Shown: one piece after another, positions 41,462-50,154 of the stretch | Layout: every line of letters starts with the position of its first letter | How positions within the stretch are numbered: position 1 is the stretch's first letter | NCBI GenBank assembly: GCA_001803165.1 | Contig: MHAZ01000021.1 | Location: 1 to 64,000, forward strand | DNA: 64,000 nt | Direction of reading: 5' to 3' | Source of the DNA: Stygiobacter sp. RIFOXYC2_FULL_38_25 | Lineage (GTDB): Bacteria > Bacteroidota > Ignavibacteria > Ignavibacteriales > Melioribacteraceae | Translations under genes and position numbers: made by a program | The notes under the pieces: generated by a model | What the model was told of the DNA's origin: nothing | Database searches by the model: none | Seen by the model: the letters and a program-made list of their open reading frames with translations, nothing else

Positions 41462-42106
41462 TCAATTTGGTTTTATTCCAATCATTTCTTGAATCATCGG
41501 TTTCAGTCCGGCAAACATTAATTCCACCGCGATAACCATTAGAATCAAACCCATAATTCTCATCAAAACTTTGTTGCCGTTGTCTCCCAATACTTTAAGA
41601 ATAGTTCTGCTTCCCACAAGTATTAGGTAAGTTGTAAATAGAACAACAATAATTACTCCAAATAGAATTGCTTTCTCGGAATAATTTCTTGCATCGTTGA
41701 ACAAGACTATAGTCATCGTAATTGAGCCGGGACCGCAAATGATTGGTATTCCGAGTGGAGTTATAGCAAACTCGTTTACAAATTCACTGAAACTTTGTCC
41801 TTCTTCTTTCAATCTATTCATTTTGGCTTGAAGCATATCGTAGCCGGAGAGGAAGAATAAAATTCCGCCGACAATTCTTAATCCGTTTACCGAAATATGG
41901 AAAAACTCGAAGATGAAATTTCCGGCGAAAGCAAAGAGTACCATGATTATGAAAGCAGTAAGCACACCTTTGAACGCGATTCTCTGTACTTCTTTGTGAG
42001 TCATATTCTTTGTTAAAGAAGTAAAGTATGGAATAATTCCAAAAGGAGTTACCATTGTAAAAAGCGAGGTAAATGCCAGAAAACCAAACTGAAAGATTCT
42101 ATCCAT
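41462..42106 (-). CDS. MarC-family membrane protein
   Basis: 214-aa polytopic protein of the MarC (UPF0056) family, with six predicted helices and the family block 'TPLGIPIICGPGSITMTIV' near residue 115. MarC proteins are integral membrane proteins of unsettled function. The gene diverges from the cysE leader region and shares its 240-base promoter gap. Confidence 0.88.
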   Translation of the reverse strand: MDRIFQFGFLAFTSLFTMVTPFGIIPYFTSLTKNMTHKEVQRIAFKGVLTAFIIMVLFAFAGNFIFEFFHISVNGLRIVGGILFFLSGYDMLQAKMNRLKEEGQSFSEFVNEFAITPLGIPIICGPGSITMTIVLFNDARNYSEKAILFGVIIVVLFTTYLILVGSRTILKVLGDNGNKVLMRIMGLILMVIAVELMFAGLKPMIQEMIGIKPN

Positions 42107-42173
42107 GTTTTTCCCGTGAACTAAAATTCTACTTGTAATGTTATTCTATCAAGCGCAGAGTTCATAATTTTTT

Positions 42174-42181
42174 TAACTTTG
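42174..42181 (+). promoter_or_regulatory. TAACTTTG -7 box for the cysE leader transcript
   Basis: TAACTTTG fits TAnnTTTG. It sits 16 bases before the leader-peptide ATG at 42197, so transcription would begin near 42188 and place the leader ORF at the very start of the RNA. The -33 element is poor. Confidence 0.45.
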
Positions 42182-42196
42182 CACCGCAAATATAAA

Positions 42197-42292
42197 ATGA
42201 TTGCTCTCATAGAAACATACCGAAATTTTTTAAGAACCGATTCCGCCCGGGAATCTTCTTCTGCTTGTACTGCACTTTGCTGTTGTTGCTAG
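42197..42292 (+). CDS. 31-aa cysteine-rich leader peptide of cysE
   Basis: An ORF of 31 codons starting 'MIALIETYRN' and ending 'ESSSACTALCCCC', with stop TAG at 42290-42292, 54 bases before the cysE ATG. The last four sense codons are TGC TGT TGT TGC. Five of the last eight residues are cysteine, and three serines come just before. The protein downstream makes O-acetylserine from serine, the committed step to cysteine. The layout is that of ribosome-stalling leader peptides: low charged tRNA-Cys would stall the ribosome on the run. An 11-bp bulged hairpin (42232-42260) lies within the ORF. No classical terminator was seen between the peptide and cysE. Confidence 0.72.
   Translation: MIALIETYRNFLRTDSARESSSACTALCCCC
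42232..42260 (+). promoter_or_regulatory. Hairpin inside the cysE leader ORF
   Basis: AAGAA-cc-GATTCC (42232-42244), loop GCCCG, GGAATC-TTCTT (42250-42260): eleven pairs with a two-base bulge. Translation of the leader would unfold it; it lies just before the serine and cysteine codons. Confidence 0.5.
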
Positions 42293-42346
42293 TCTAATCT
42301 TCTGCTCCACACTTAATTAAAACAATTTTAAGATAGGAAACCCATT

Positions 42347-43198
42347 ATGGAAAAGAATTATTTATTTGATGAATTTACTAATGAATTTTTGAACAAGCGC
42401 CAAGCCCACGCATGCACTAATTCGCTGAAAGCGGAAGCTGTAAACTATTTGCACGAATTGATTGATTTCCTTTTTCCACACTTCTCCAAGAAAGTTTATT
42501 CGGATTCCGAAGATGTATTGGCAAACTTACAGTTGTTAAAGCGCAATCTTGTTGAGTTGATAAAACAGTTAAACGGAAACACTCCACAAAACGCAAGCGA
42601 AATAGCAGATTTGTTTATAAATAAAATTCCGGAAATTCATTCTAAACTTTGGAATGACGCGCAAGCCATTCACTCCGGCGATCCGGCTTCTGAAAGTATT
42701 GATGAAGTAATTCTCGCTTACCCGGGATTTATGGCAATTGTAATCTACCGTCTCTCGCACGAGCTTTATCTTCTTAAAGTGCCAATCATTCCCAGAATCA
42801 TGTCCGAGCACGCGCATCAAATTACCGGAATTGATATTCATCCCGGCGCAAGTATCGGAAGTCCATTTTTTATTGATCATGGAACCGGAATTGTAATCGG
42901 CGAGACAACAGTGATTGGCAAGAATGTAAAAATATATCAAGGTGTAACACTTGGCGCGCTAAGTGTTGATAAATCGCTCGCGCAGACAAAGCGCCACCCA
43001 ACAATTGAAGATGATGTAATAATTTACTCGCAAGCTGTAATTCTTGGTGGCAGTACGGTAATTGGAAAGAATAGTGTAATTGGAGGCAACTCTTGGGTTA
43101 CACAAAGCATTCCGCCTGATTCGGTTGTGTATAACAAAAGTGAAGTGAGAATCAAAACCAACAAAGAATTTGAAGAGCCGATAAATTTTATTATTTGA
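42347..43198 (+). CDS. cysE: Serine O-acetyltransferase
   Basis: 283-aa enzyme making O-acetylserine from serine and acetyl-CoA, the first step of cysteine synthesis. The N-terminal 150 residues are the helical SATase domain. The left-handed hexapeptide-repeat domain follows, with 'GIDIHPGASIGSPFFIDHGTG' style turns near 165 (catalytic His and Asp in 'IDHGTGIVIGE'), then 'TLGALSV' and 'RHPTIEDDV'. The start ATG 42347 has AGGAAA upstream. The gene is preceded by a cysteine-rich leader peptide and followed by a hairpin at 43263, so it is probably a single-gene transcript. Confidence 0.93.
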   Translation: MEKNYLFDEFTNEFLNKRQAHACTNSLKAEAVNYLHELIDFLFPHFSKKVYSDSEDVLANLQLLKRNLVELIKQLNGNTPQNASEIADLFINKIPEIHSKLWNDAQAIHSGDPASESIDEVILAYPGFMAIVIYRLSHELYLLKVPIIPRIMSEHAHQITGIDIHPGASIGSPFFIDHGTGIVIGETTVIGKNVKIYQGVTLGALSVDKSLAQTKRHPTIEDDVIIYSQAVILGGSTVIGKNSVIGGNSWVTQSIPPDSVVYNKSEVRIKTNKEFEEPINFII

Positions 43199-43567
43199 TT
43201 GAAGCTATTCTTCTCAAAAGAAACTTCTTGTTCTTGATCGTGATCTTAATCTTGATCTAAAATGCCGCCGCGTTTTATTGCGGCAGCTTTCGGGAATTAT
43301 TTATCAACAGCTAAATAAAGTGTCATACAACAATTTAATTCATTGACTTACATTTGTAGAAGTACACTACTAGATATCGAAATTAAATCCTATATCTACC
43401 GATATTATAAAATCAAGCTCACTCCTAATTTCAACTTCGTCTGTAATATTTCTTAAAACCGTTACTCTAAAATTTTGCTGCCTCAAAATGATTTCTTCTC
43501 ATTTCATTATCTTGCTTAGTAAAGATTGTTACTCCACTAACCGTTTATTAAAAAGCGGGTTTGAATT
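43199..43567. other. Intergenic region without a gene
   Basis: This 369-base stretch holds the cysE terminator hairpin near its start and TTGATC-type short repeats ('GATCGTGATCTTAATC') at about 43237-43252. The remainder is AT-rich and presumably holds the promoter of the GH140-like gene. I see no ORF with a convincing start and no RNA gene. Confidence 0.6.
43263..43291 (+). terminator. Hairpin after cysE
   Basis: TGCCGC (43263-43268) pairs with GCGGCA (43280-43285) around a T-rich loop, preceded by AAAA and followed by GCTTTC. The stem is 6 bp and can shift register (GCCGC at 43267 with GCGGC). Probable terminator. Confidence 0.55.
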
Positions 43568-45052
43568 ATGCTTAAGTCTATTAACAAAGCAAAAAAAATA
43601 TTCCCATCCTACTTGATATTTATTTTGATCCCGCTCAATTTGTTTTATTCCGGTTCATACGCGCAAACAATTCCGCAGAAAATTGTCGTTTCGCCAAACA
43701 AAAGATTTCTTCAGTACGAAACCGGAACACCCTTCTTATGGCAAGGCGATACAGCATGGCATCTCTTCAATAAACTTACCAGAGAAGAAGCCAAACAATA
43801 TCTCCGGAATCGTGCTGTAAAAGGTTTTAATGTAATACAGTGCATGGTAATTCCCCATTTTCCCTTAACTAATATTTATGGCGATTCTGCTTTTATAAAT
43901 AGCAACCCTTTAGAACCTTTGGTAACCAGCGGTAATAATTATGAGGATACCGATCAATACGATTATTGGGATCACATTACTTTTATAATAGATGAAGCAG
44001 CAAGGAATAATATTTACGTTGCTCTTGTTCCAATTTGGGGAAGCGTTGTTAAGTCATCAAAATTTACTGTTACTCAAATGGAAAAATACGCCGGCTGGTT
44101 AGCCTCCATGATGAAATGCAAAGCAAACATTTTTTGGATAAATGGCGGTGATATTCGTGGAGATATAAAACCGGAAATCTGGACTGCTATAGGAAATACT
44201 TTACGCAAAACCGACCCAAGTCATTTAATAACTTTTCATCCGTTTGGAAGAACACAATCTTCAACGTGGTTTCATAATGCCGAATGGCTTGATTTCAATA
44301 TGTTTCAATCCGGTCACCGAGCTTACGATCAACGCAAGGGTGACGGAGCCGAAAGTTGGAAAGGTGAAGACAACTGGCGTTATGTTTTAGAAGACCTGGC
44401 TTTGCAGCCACAAAAGCCAACGCTCGATGGAGAACCTTCTTACGAAAATATTCCCAAAGGTCTTCATGATACCACCCAGCCTTATTGGCAAGCCGGCGAT
44501 TGCCGGCGTTATATGTATTGGTCTTTGTTTGCCGGTTCTTTAGGACATACATACGGAGATAATGCCGTGATGCAATTTTACAAACCAGCCGATACAAAAC
44601 CAGCTTACGGTGCCAAGAATTTTTGGTATGAAGCAATTGATGACTCCGGATCTTTTCAAATTTGTTATGCAACAAAATTATTACTCTCGCGGCCTTTTTT
44701 CGAACGGGTTTATGATTCAACGCTTGTTATTAATCAAGGAACGCGATACAATTTTATTATTACTGCAAGGGGGAATGAGTATTTGTTCGCTTATACCTAT
44801 ACAGGACGGGGATTTAAAATTAAGATGGGACGTATTTCCGGAAGCAAAGTGAAAGCATGGTGGTACAATCCGAGAAATGGTATTGCACAATTGATTGGAA
44901 CAATAAAAAATTGCGGAATAAAACTATTTACACCACCCGGTAAAGAAGAAAACGGGAACGATTGGGTATTGGTACTTGATGACGCCTCCAAGAAATTTCC
45001 TATTCCCGGAGCTGCAAACCTATCTGACAACAAAAGTTGCCGGATTGAATAA
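43568..45052 (+). CDS. GH140-like (apiosidase-type) secreted glycoside hydrolase
   Basis: 494-aa secreted protein. A signal peptide spans about 1-33 ('LFYSGSYAQ'). A DUF4038/GH140 TIM-barrel domain follows: 'GTPFLWQGDTAWHLFNKL' near residue 55, 'VKGFNVIQCMVIPH', 'IFWINGGDIRGD' and 'PTLDGEPSYENIP' (probable catalytic acid Glu near 301). A C-terminal putative collagen-binding-type domain covers about 400-485 ('WYNPRNGIAQLIG'). Family members cleave apiose-containing pectin side chains, but many have unknown plant or microbial glycan targets. It is not flanked by SusC/D genes. Confidence 0.85.
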   Translation: MLKSINKAKKIFPSYLIFILIPLNLFYSGSYAQTIPQKIVVSPNKRFLQYETGTPFLWQGDTAWHLFNKLTREEAKQYLRNRAVKGFNVIQCMVIPHFPLTNIYGDSAFINSNPLEPLVTSGNNYEDTDQYDYWDHITFIIDEAARNNIYVALVPIWGSVVKSSKFTVTQMEKYAGWLASMMKCKANIFWINGGDIRGDIKPEIWTAIGNTLRKTDPSHLITFHPFGRTQSSTWFHNAEWLDFNMFQSGHRAYDQRKGDGAESWKGEDNWRYVLEDLALQPQKPTLDGEPSYENIPKGLHDTTQPYWQAGDCRRYMYWSLFAGSLGHTYGDNAVMQFYKPADTKPAYGAKNFWYEAIDDSGSFQICYATKLLLSRPFFERVYDSTLVINQGTRYNFIITARGNEYLFAYTYTGRGFKIKMGRISGSKVKAWWYNPRNGIAQLIGTIKNCGIKLFTPPGKEENGNDWVLVLDDASKKFPIPGAANLSDNKSCRIE

Positions 45053-45182
45053 GGATTAGAGCAGTTTCTTTTTATTCTCTTTATCTTAGTTGCGAACCTA
45101 ATCTTGTCCGCCTTGTTAAACTGCAACGCGAGGCAGGTTCTTGATCTTATAATCACCTCCGCAGTTTATTGCGCATTCATAT

Positions 45183-46631
45183 TTATTCTAAACTTTCCAA
45201 AGCATTTATAAGCAATTCCAAAACTTCTTTTGCGTGATGTTCTTCTTGTCTAAGTCCGGAAATCACCAAACGGATTGTAAACTTGCCGTTAAGCTTTGTA
45301 TGAGAAAGAAGAACCTTACCGGTCGAGTTAACTTCGTTCATCAACTTTTCATTAAGCTCGTTTAGTTTACTTTCATCACTTATTGATTGTGGTTTAGCGC
45401 GGAAACAAACTGTGCTAAAAGGCGTTGGTGCAAGAAGTTCGAATGAATCACTTTCATCAATCCATTTTGCAACTTGCTGAGCAATGCGTATGTGTTCGCG
45501 TATTCTTGCTTTCAATCCTTCAACACCAAAGTAACGGATAACAAACCAAAGTTTGAGCGCGCGGAATCTCCGACCAAGCTGAATTCCATAATCCATATAA
45601 TTTTCAGCGAGAGAATCTTCCGCCGTTTTCAGATACTCGGCAGAAAGAGAAAAAGCTCTCTTCAAAACTTCCGGCTTGCGTATGTATAGCGTGCTGAAAT
45701 CAATCGGCACAAAAAGCCACTTATGCGGATTCGAAACAATAGAATCAGCTTTTTCAATTCCGGCAAAATATTTTTTCATTTCGGGCAACATTGCCGTTAC
45801 ACCGGCGTAAGCAGTATCAACATGAAGCCAGATATTTTCTTTCTCGCAGATTTCCGCAATCTCATCAACCGGATCTACAGCAGTTGAAGAGGTTGTTCCA
45901 ATTGTTGCAACAACGCACATCGGCAAGATTCCCTTTGCTCTGTCTTCTTTAATCGCACGTTCAAGCTCGGAAGGAATCATCGCAAAGTTTTCATCGCAAG
46001 AAATTTTACGGATTCCATCTAGACCAAGACCGAGAGTTAAGCAAGCTTTATCTATTGAATTGTGCGCATGTTCAGAGCAGTACAATCTTAATTTCGGCGC
46101 ACCGCTCATTCCCTTTTTTCTAATGCCCGCGTTTACATATTCGCGCGCACTTGCAATTCCGTGAAGCGAGCTAACGGAAGCAGTATCGTAAACAATGCCC
46201 TTAAAGTTTTTGGGTATCCCTAACATTTCTTGATACCAAACTAAAACCGTTTGCTCAAGTTCAGTTAGCGACGGCGAAGTCCGCCAGATCATTCCGTTTA
46301 CATTGAATGTAGAGCTAACTAAGTCGGCAAGAATGCCGGGTCCGCTTGCAGTGGAAGCAAAGTAAGCCATAAACTTCGGATGCTGCCAATGAGTTATTCC
46401 AGGCAGAATAATGTTATCCAAATCAGAAATTATTTGTTCAAACGATTCACTTTTTTGCGGCGGCTGTTGCGGAAGTTTAGCTCTAATATCTCCAGGCTTT
46501 ACATTTGGCAGAACGGGAAACGATTCGAGGTTAGCTAAATAGTTTGCAGACCAATCAATTAATTTTTTACCGACTTCATTAAACTCGCCCGAAGGCATGT
46601 CGAGATTTTTGTTATTCTCATTCATATTCAA
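45183..46631 (-). CDS. Group II pyridoxal-dependent decarboxylase (aromatic amino acid type)
   Basis: 482-aa PLP enzyme. The PLP lysine lies in 'SNPHKWLFVPID' (about Lys304). Other blocks are 'TASVSSLHGIASAREY', 'CSEHAHNSIDKA' (ring-stacking His), 'IGTTSSTAVDPVDEI' and 'WLHVDTAYAG' (PLP-nitrogen Asp). It matches aromatic-L-amino-acid/tyrosine decarboxylases; the exact amino acid is not clear from motifs. The product would be a biogenic amine. The ATG at 46631 and an internal ATG at 46625 are both possible starts. It stands between dispersed repeat S2 and a non-coding gap. Confidence 0.9.
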   Translation of the reverse strand: MNMNENNKNLDMPSGEFNEVGKKLIDWSANYLANLESFPVLPNVKPGDIRAKLPQQPPQKSESFEQIISDLDNIILPGITHWQHPKFMAYFASTASGPGILADLVSSTFNVNGMIWRTSPSLTELEQTVLVWYQEMLGIPKNFKGIVYDTASVSSLHGIASAREYVNAGIRKKGMSGAPKLRLYCSEHAHNSIDKACLTLGLGLDGIRKISCDENFAMIPSELERAIKEDRAKGILPMCVVATIGTTSSTAVDPVDEIAEICEKENIWLHVDTAYAGVTAMLPEMKKYFAGIEKADSIVSNPHKWLFVPIDFSTLYIRKPEVLKRAFSLSAEYLKTAEDSLAENYMDYGIQLGRRFRALKLWFVIRYFGVEGLKARIREHIRIAQQVAKWIDESDSFELLAPTPFSTVCFRAKPQSISDESKLNELNEKLMNEVNSTGKVLLSHTKLNGKFTIRLVISGLRQEEHHAKEVLELLINALESLE

Positions 46632-46669
46632 TCGATTTTATTTCCGGTTACAAAAAAAACTAAGTAAAA

Positions 46670-46722
46670 AATTTCACGCAAAGATCGCAAAGCAGGCGCA
46701 AAGACCGCTAAGAAAAGCAAAA
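46670..46722. repeat. CGCAAAG-family repeat copy S2
   Basis: 'TTTCACGCAAAGATCGCAAAG' style units: CACGCAAAGATCGC, GGCGCAAAGACCGCTAAG. This matches copies S1 (20093) and S3 (49389). It lies between two co-directional minus-strand genes. Confidence 0.7.
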
Positions 46723-46729
46723 TCTAAAA

Positions 46730-47578
46730 TTATTTATTAAACCAATCGGAGATTAATCTCATTAACTCAATTCGCTTATCCGAAAACGAATGTCCCGCTT
46801 CAAGAATAACAAACTCGGAATTGGGATTTACCGGCTTTAGCTTTGCTTCAAACGGAATGTGATGCAATTCCATCGGAGCTATCGAATCATATTTAGCGCT
46901 GATAACCAACAAATTTTTTGTCGCCAGTTTTTCCAAATGATTAACAAGATTCCAGTCTTTCCGGTTATCATTTAATTCGTTCAACAGACTTTCTGCCGAA
47001 TCACACTTAACAAAATCCATTGCCGGCTGCATTTGCTGAATTGCATATAGCTTTACTTGATAGTTAGCCGATAAAAATTGACCAAACATGCCGGCATTGA
47101 ACGGAGCGATGGCACAAATATTTTTTATTTCATCGAAGCGAATTGAATTGTAAAGTGCAGAAAATCCGCCCATGCTATGCCCAACCAAAGAGATATTGCT
47201 AACATCTACAAAAAACTTTTCCTTGGCTAAATCGCTCTGCAAAAATTTTATTGCCGCGGCGCCATCATCAACCAAATTCTTCCAAGAATATTCTCCTTCG
47301 CTTCCCCAAGAGCCTCGGGCATAAAATGTGAAAACATTAAAGCCTTGCCGGCGAAGCATGTGGGCAATATCAAAATTAACTTCATTACCGGGAAAGCCGC
47401 CGAGCAATAGAATTGTAGGATGCAATCCTTCCCCCGCAGCGCTGAAAAATGTTCCCAATACTTTGCTGCCGTTGTTCATAAAGAAAAGTGGAGACATTGA
47501 CGAAGGAGATTTTTCACCCGAATTCGGATCGTCTTGTGTAACGGGATCGAAGGGTCGCTTGTTATCTGCCATTGTCAT
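46730..47578 (-). CDS. Alpha/beta-hydrolase
   Basis: 282-aa serine hydrolase with the nucleophile elbow 'GHSMGGFSAL' (Ser near 152), the oxyanion strand 'ILLLGGFPGNEVNF', an Asp in 'VISAKYDSIAP' and the His in 'EAGHSFSDKR' near 267. It has no signal peptide. Substrate unknown; esterase or dienelactone-type peptidase are the options. It is divergent from proS. Confidence 0.85.
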   Translation of the reverse strand: MTMADNKRPFDPVTQDDPNSGEKSPSSMSPLFFMNNGSKVLGTFFSAAGEGLHPTILLLGGFPGNEVNFDIAHMLRRQGFNVFTFYARGSWGSEGEYSWKNLVDDGAAAIKFLQSDLAKEKFFVDVSNISLVGHSMGGFSALYNSIRFDEIKNICAIAPFNAGMFGQFLSANYQVKLYAIQQMQPAMDFVKCDSAESLLNELNDNRKDWNLVNHLEKLATKNLLVISAKYDSIAPMELHHIPFEAKLKPVNPNSEFVILEAGHSFSDKRIELMRLISDWFNK

Positions 47579-47665
47579 TCACGTTTATTATCTGCATCTA
47601 AAATAAGGAAAATTAAGAAGCCATTTTATAAATGAGGTTCGTTTCCAATTAGAGCACTCATTTCT

Positions 47666-47673
47666 TATCTTTG
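47666..47673 (+). promoter_or_regulatory. TATCTTTG -7 box for proS
   Basis: TATCTTTG (TAnnTTTG type) lies 31 bases before the proS ATG at 47704. TTTC, about 20 bases upstream, could be a -33 element. Confidence 0.45.
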
Positions 47674-47703
47674 CCCAACATTTTTCAACTAAACGAAATA
47701 TCA

Positions 47704-49389
47704 ATGAGATTAAGTAAGTCTTTTATACCAACTCTTAAGGAAGTACCTTCAGAGGCAGTAATACCAAGCCACATTTTAATGATACGCGCCGGACTTGTGC
47801 GCCAACTTTCAGCCGGAATTTATTCTTGGCTGCCGCTCGGCTATAAAGTTTTAAGAAAAGTGATGGATATTATCCGCGAAGAGATGAACGCAATCGGCGG
47901 ACAAGAGTTTCATTTTCCGGGATTGAATCCAAAAGAAATTTGGGAACAGACCGGACGTGTTGAAGCATTCGGCGATATTCTTTTTCAAATTAAAAACCGC
48001 GAATATGTTTTAGCTCCGACTCACGAAGAAATTGTTGCATACCACGCAAAAGGCGCAATCGTTTCCTACAAAGATATGCCTCAAATCTGGTATCAGATTC
48101 AAACCAAATTTAGAAATGAGCCTCGTCCGAGAAGCGGTGTAATTCGTGGAAGACAGTTTATTATGAAAGACGCTTACACACTCGACCGCGATGCTGCCGG
48201 TTTAGATGTTGGTTATGCCTTGCACGATAAAGCTTACCGCGCAATTTTTGATAGATGTGGATTGAAATATTTTGTTGTAGGTGCATCCAGCGGCGCAATG
48301 GGTGGAAGCAAGAGCGAAGAATTTATGGTTAAGAGCGAAGCCGGTGAAGATACTGTTGCCTATTGCGAAAAATGCCAGTACGCCGCTAACTCGGAAGTAG
48401 CTCAATCGGTTACAGAAACGGCGAAACACCACGAAGAAAGCAAAGCGGTTTATGAAATTTCTACTCCGAACGTAAAATCTATTGATGAACTTTGCGACTT
48501 CTTGAAGATACATGAACATGAAACGGCAAAGAGCAGAGTTTACATGCATGATGAAAAACCGGTTCTTGTTCTTATGCTTGGCAACGATGAAGTTAACGAA
48601 ACAAAACTTACAAGTGTGCTCGGTGGAAATGTACGTCCTTGTCATCCGGATGAATTAAAAGATATTTCCGGCGCAGATGCCGGTTCGATTGGACCAATTG
48701 GCTTCAAGCATAAAATAATTGCAGATACACTTTTAAAAGACGCCAATAATATGTTCAGCGGCGCCAACAAAAATGATTATCACATTGGCGGATTGGATTT
48801 AAGCCGCGACGTTCCGAACATAGAATATTTTGATTTGCGCACAGCAGAAAATGGCGAGAAATGCATCCGCTGCGATTCTACTTTGGAGGTGTTCAAAGCA
48901 ATAGAACTTGGACATATTTTTAAACTTGGAACAAAATACTCAGAAGCGCTCGGCGTTCTTTATCTTGATGAGCACGGCAAAGAGCAGCCGGTTGTAATGG
49001 GAAGTTACGGCATTGGCGTTGAAAGAATTCTCGCTTGTTTTATCGAGCAGAATTATGATGAGAAAGGATTAACGTGGAAAGAACCTCTCGCTCCGTTCGA
49101 TATTCACTTAATCGGTTTGAATATGAAGAACGCATTGGTTTCCGAAACAGCAGAACGGCTCTACATTAGCTTGATTGCAGAAGGTTACGAAGTTCTTTTT
49201 GACGACAGACTTGATGGTAGCGCCGGAGTTAAATTTAACGATGCCGACTTGCTCGGAATGCCGATTCAAGTTATTGTTGGTGAGAAAAATCTTAAAGAAG
49301 GCAAAGCTGAATTAAAGAATAGACGTACCGGCGAAAAGACAATTGTTGAACTTGAAAAGCTGATTGACAAACTTCAACAGCCGGTTTAA
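47704..49389 (+). CDS. proS: Prolyl-tRNA synthetase
   Basis: 561-aa bacterial-type class II aminoacyl-tRNA synthetase that charges tRNA-Pro. Motif 1 region 'PSHILMIRAGLVRQLSAGI', motif 2 'TKFRNEPRPRSGVIRGRQF', an editing-domain insertion (about 230-380), motif 3 'GSYGIGVERILACFIEQ', and the C-terminal anticodon domain. The ATG at 47704 ('MRLSKSFIPTLKEVP') is preferred to the TTG at 47671, which would add an unlikely 11-residue tail. The YbaK-type editing factor for this enzyme is encoded nearby at 53856. Confidence 0.95.
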   Translation: MRLSKSFIPTLKEVPSEAVIPSHILMIRAGLVRQLSAGIYSWLPLGYKVLRKVMDIIREEMNAIGGQEFHFPGLNPKEIWEQTGRVEAFGDILFQIKNREYVLAPTHEEIVAYHAKGAIVSYKDMPQIWYQIQTKFRNEPRPRSGVIRGRQFIMKDAYTLDRDAAGLDVGYALHDKAYRAIFDRCGLKYFVVGASSGAMGGSKSEEFMVKSEAGEDTVAYCEKCQYAANSEVAQSVTETAKHHEESKAVYEISTPNVKSIDELCDFLKIHEHETAKSRVYMHDEKPVLVLMLGNDEVNETKLTSVLGGNVRPCHPDELKDISGADAGSIGPIGFKHKIIADTLLKDANNMFSGANKNDYHIGGLDLSRDVPNIEYFDLRTAENGEKCIRCDSTLEVFKAIELGHIFKLGTKYSEALGVLYLDEHGKEQPVVMGSYGIGVERILACFIEQNYDEKGLTWKEPLAPFDIHLIGLNMKNALVSETAERLYISLIAEGYEVLFDDRLDGSAGVKFNDADLLGMPIQVIVGEKNLKEGKAELKNRRTGEKTIVELEKLIDKLQQPV

Positions 49390-49454
49390 AAATTAACCGC
49401 AAAGACGCAGAGAACGCTAAGAACTTCTCCGCGTCTTTGCGACTCTGCGGTGAA
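49389..49454. repeat. CGCAAAG-family repeat copy S3 in the rsmI leader
   Basis: CGCAAAGACGC (49398-49408) and GCGTCTTTGCG (49431-49441) are perfect 11-bp inverted arms, and 'CCGCAAAG/CTCTGCGG' extends the similarity. The hairpin ends 13 bases before the rsmI ATG, so it may affect its translation. Confidence 0.75.
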
Positions 49455-50129
49455 ATGAAATCAATACTTCATATCGTTTCAACACCCATCGGTAATTACG
49501 AAGACATAACCCTCCGTGCGCTCAATACTCTCAAGGATGTTGATTTCATCATTTGCGAAGAATTCAAAGAAGCCCGCAGATTCCTTTCTCATTACAAAAT
49601 TGAAAAAGAATTAATCTCACTAAACGAGCATAACGAAGAAGAAGCTTCCCGGGAAGTTTTGAAAAAAATTAAAGAAGGAAAATCAGCCGCGCTAATTTCC
49701 GATTGCGGCACACCTCTATTTTCCGATCCCGGAACTCAGCTTGTTCAAATGTGCATTGACGCAAAGATTGAAGTTGTTCCCGTTCCCGGCGCAAGTTCTA
49801 TTATGTCTGCTCTCGTTGGCTCCGGCTTTAAGTTGGATAAATTTTACTACGCCGGCTGGCTTTCGCCCAAAAGTGAAGTTAGAAAAAAAGAACTGCTGCG
49901 TTTGAAGAACATCAAAGAAATTATTGTGTTGATGGAAACACCCTACCGCTTAAAAGCTATACTTGCCGATGTTTCAAAAATCTTTGGTGAAAAAGTAAAC
50001 ATTGTAGTTGCGTTCGATCTAACTCTTCCCAAAGAACAATTTTTGAGAGGAACCGCTGCTGTAATTCTGAAAACTGCCGAAGAGAAAAATCTTAAAGGCG
50101 AGTTTGTACTTCTAATTAAGAACAATTAG
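49455..50129 (+). CDS. rsmI: 16S rRNA 2'-O-ribose methyltransferase (RsmI family)
   Basis: 224-aa methyltransferase acting on the cytidine of the 16S rRNA decoding site by family knowledge. It has the tetrapyrrole-methylase-like fold: 'HIVSTPIGNYEDITLRAL' (residues 4-21), 'IICEEFKEARRFLSHY', 'ALISDCGTPLFSDPG' and 'VPVPGASSIMSAL'. It is shorter than the E. coli enzyme and lacks the C-terminal extension, as is common in this group. The ATG at 49455 is chosen because the earlier in-frame ATG (49437) lies in the repeat arm. Confidence 0.88.
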   Translation: MKSILHIVSTPIGNYEDITLRALNTLKDVDFIICEEFKEARRFLSHYKIEKELISLNEHNEEEASREVLKKIKEGKSAALISDCGTPLFSDPGTQLVQMCIDAKIEVVPVPGASSIMSALVGSGFKLDKFYYAGWLSPKSEVRKKELLRLKNIKEIIVLMETPYRLKAILADVSKIFGEKVNIVVAFDLTLPKEQFLRGTAAVILKTAEEKNLKGEFVLLIKNN

Positions 50130-50154
50130 TTAATCTTTAGAAAGGAAGTATCCA

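Noticed and set aside
42107-42346. A riboswitch upstream of cysE
   Set aside because: No conserved riboswitch core was recognised. The region contains a short ORF with a Cys-run and one hairpin, which is better explained as a leader peptide.
43264-43317. An 18-codon ORF overlapping the cysE terminator ('MPPRF...')
   Set aside because: Its first codons are the terminator stem itself, it has no ribosome site and its composition is not like a protein.
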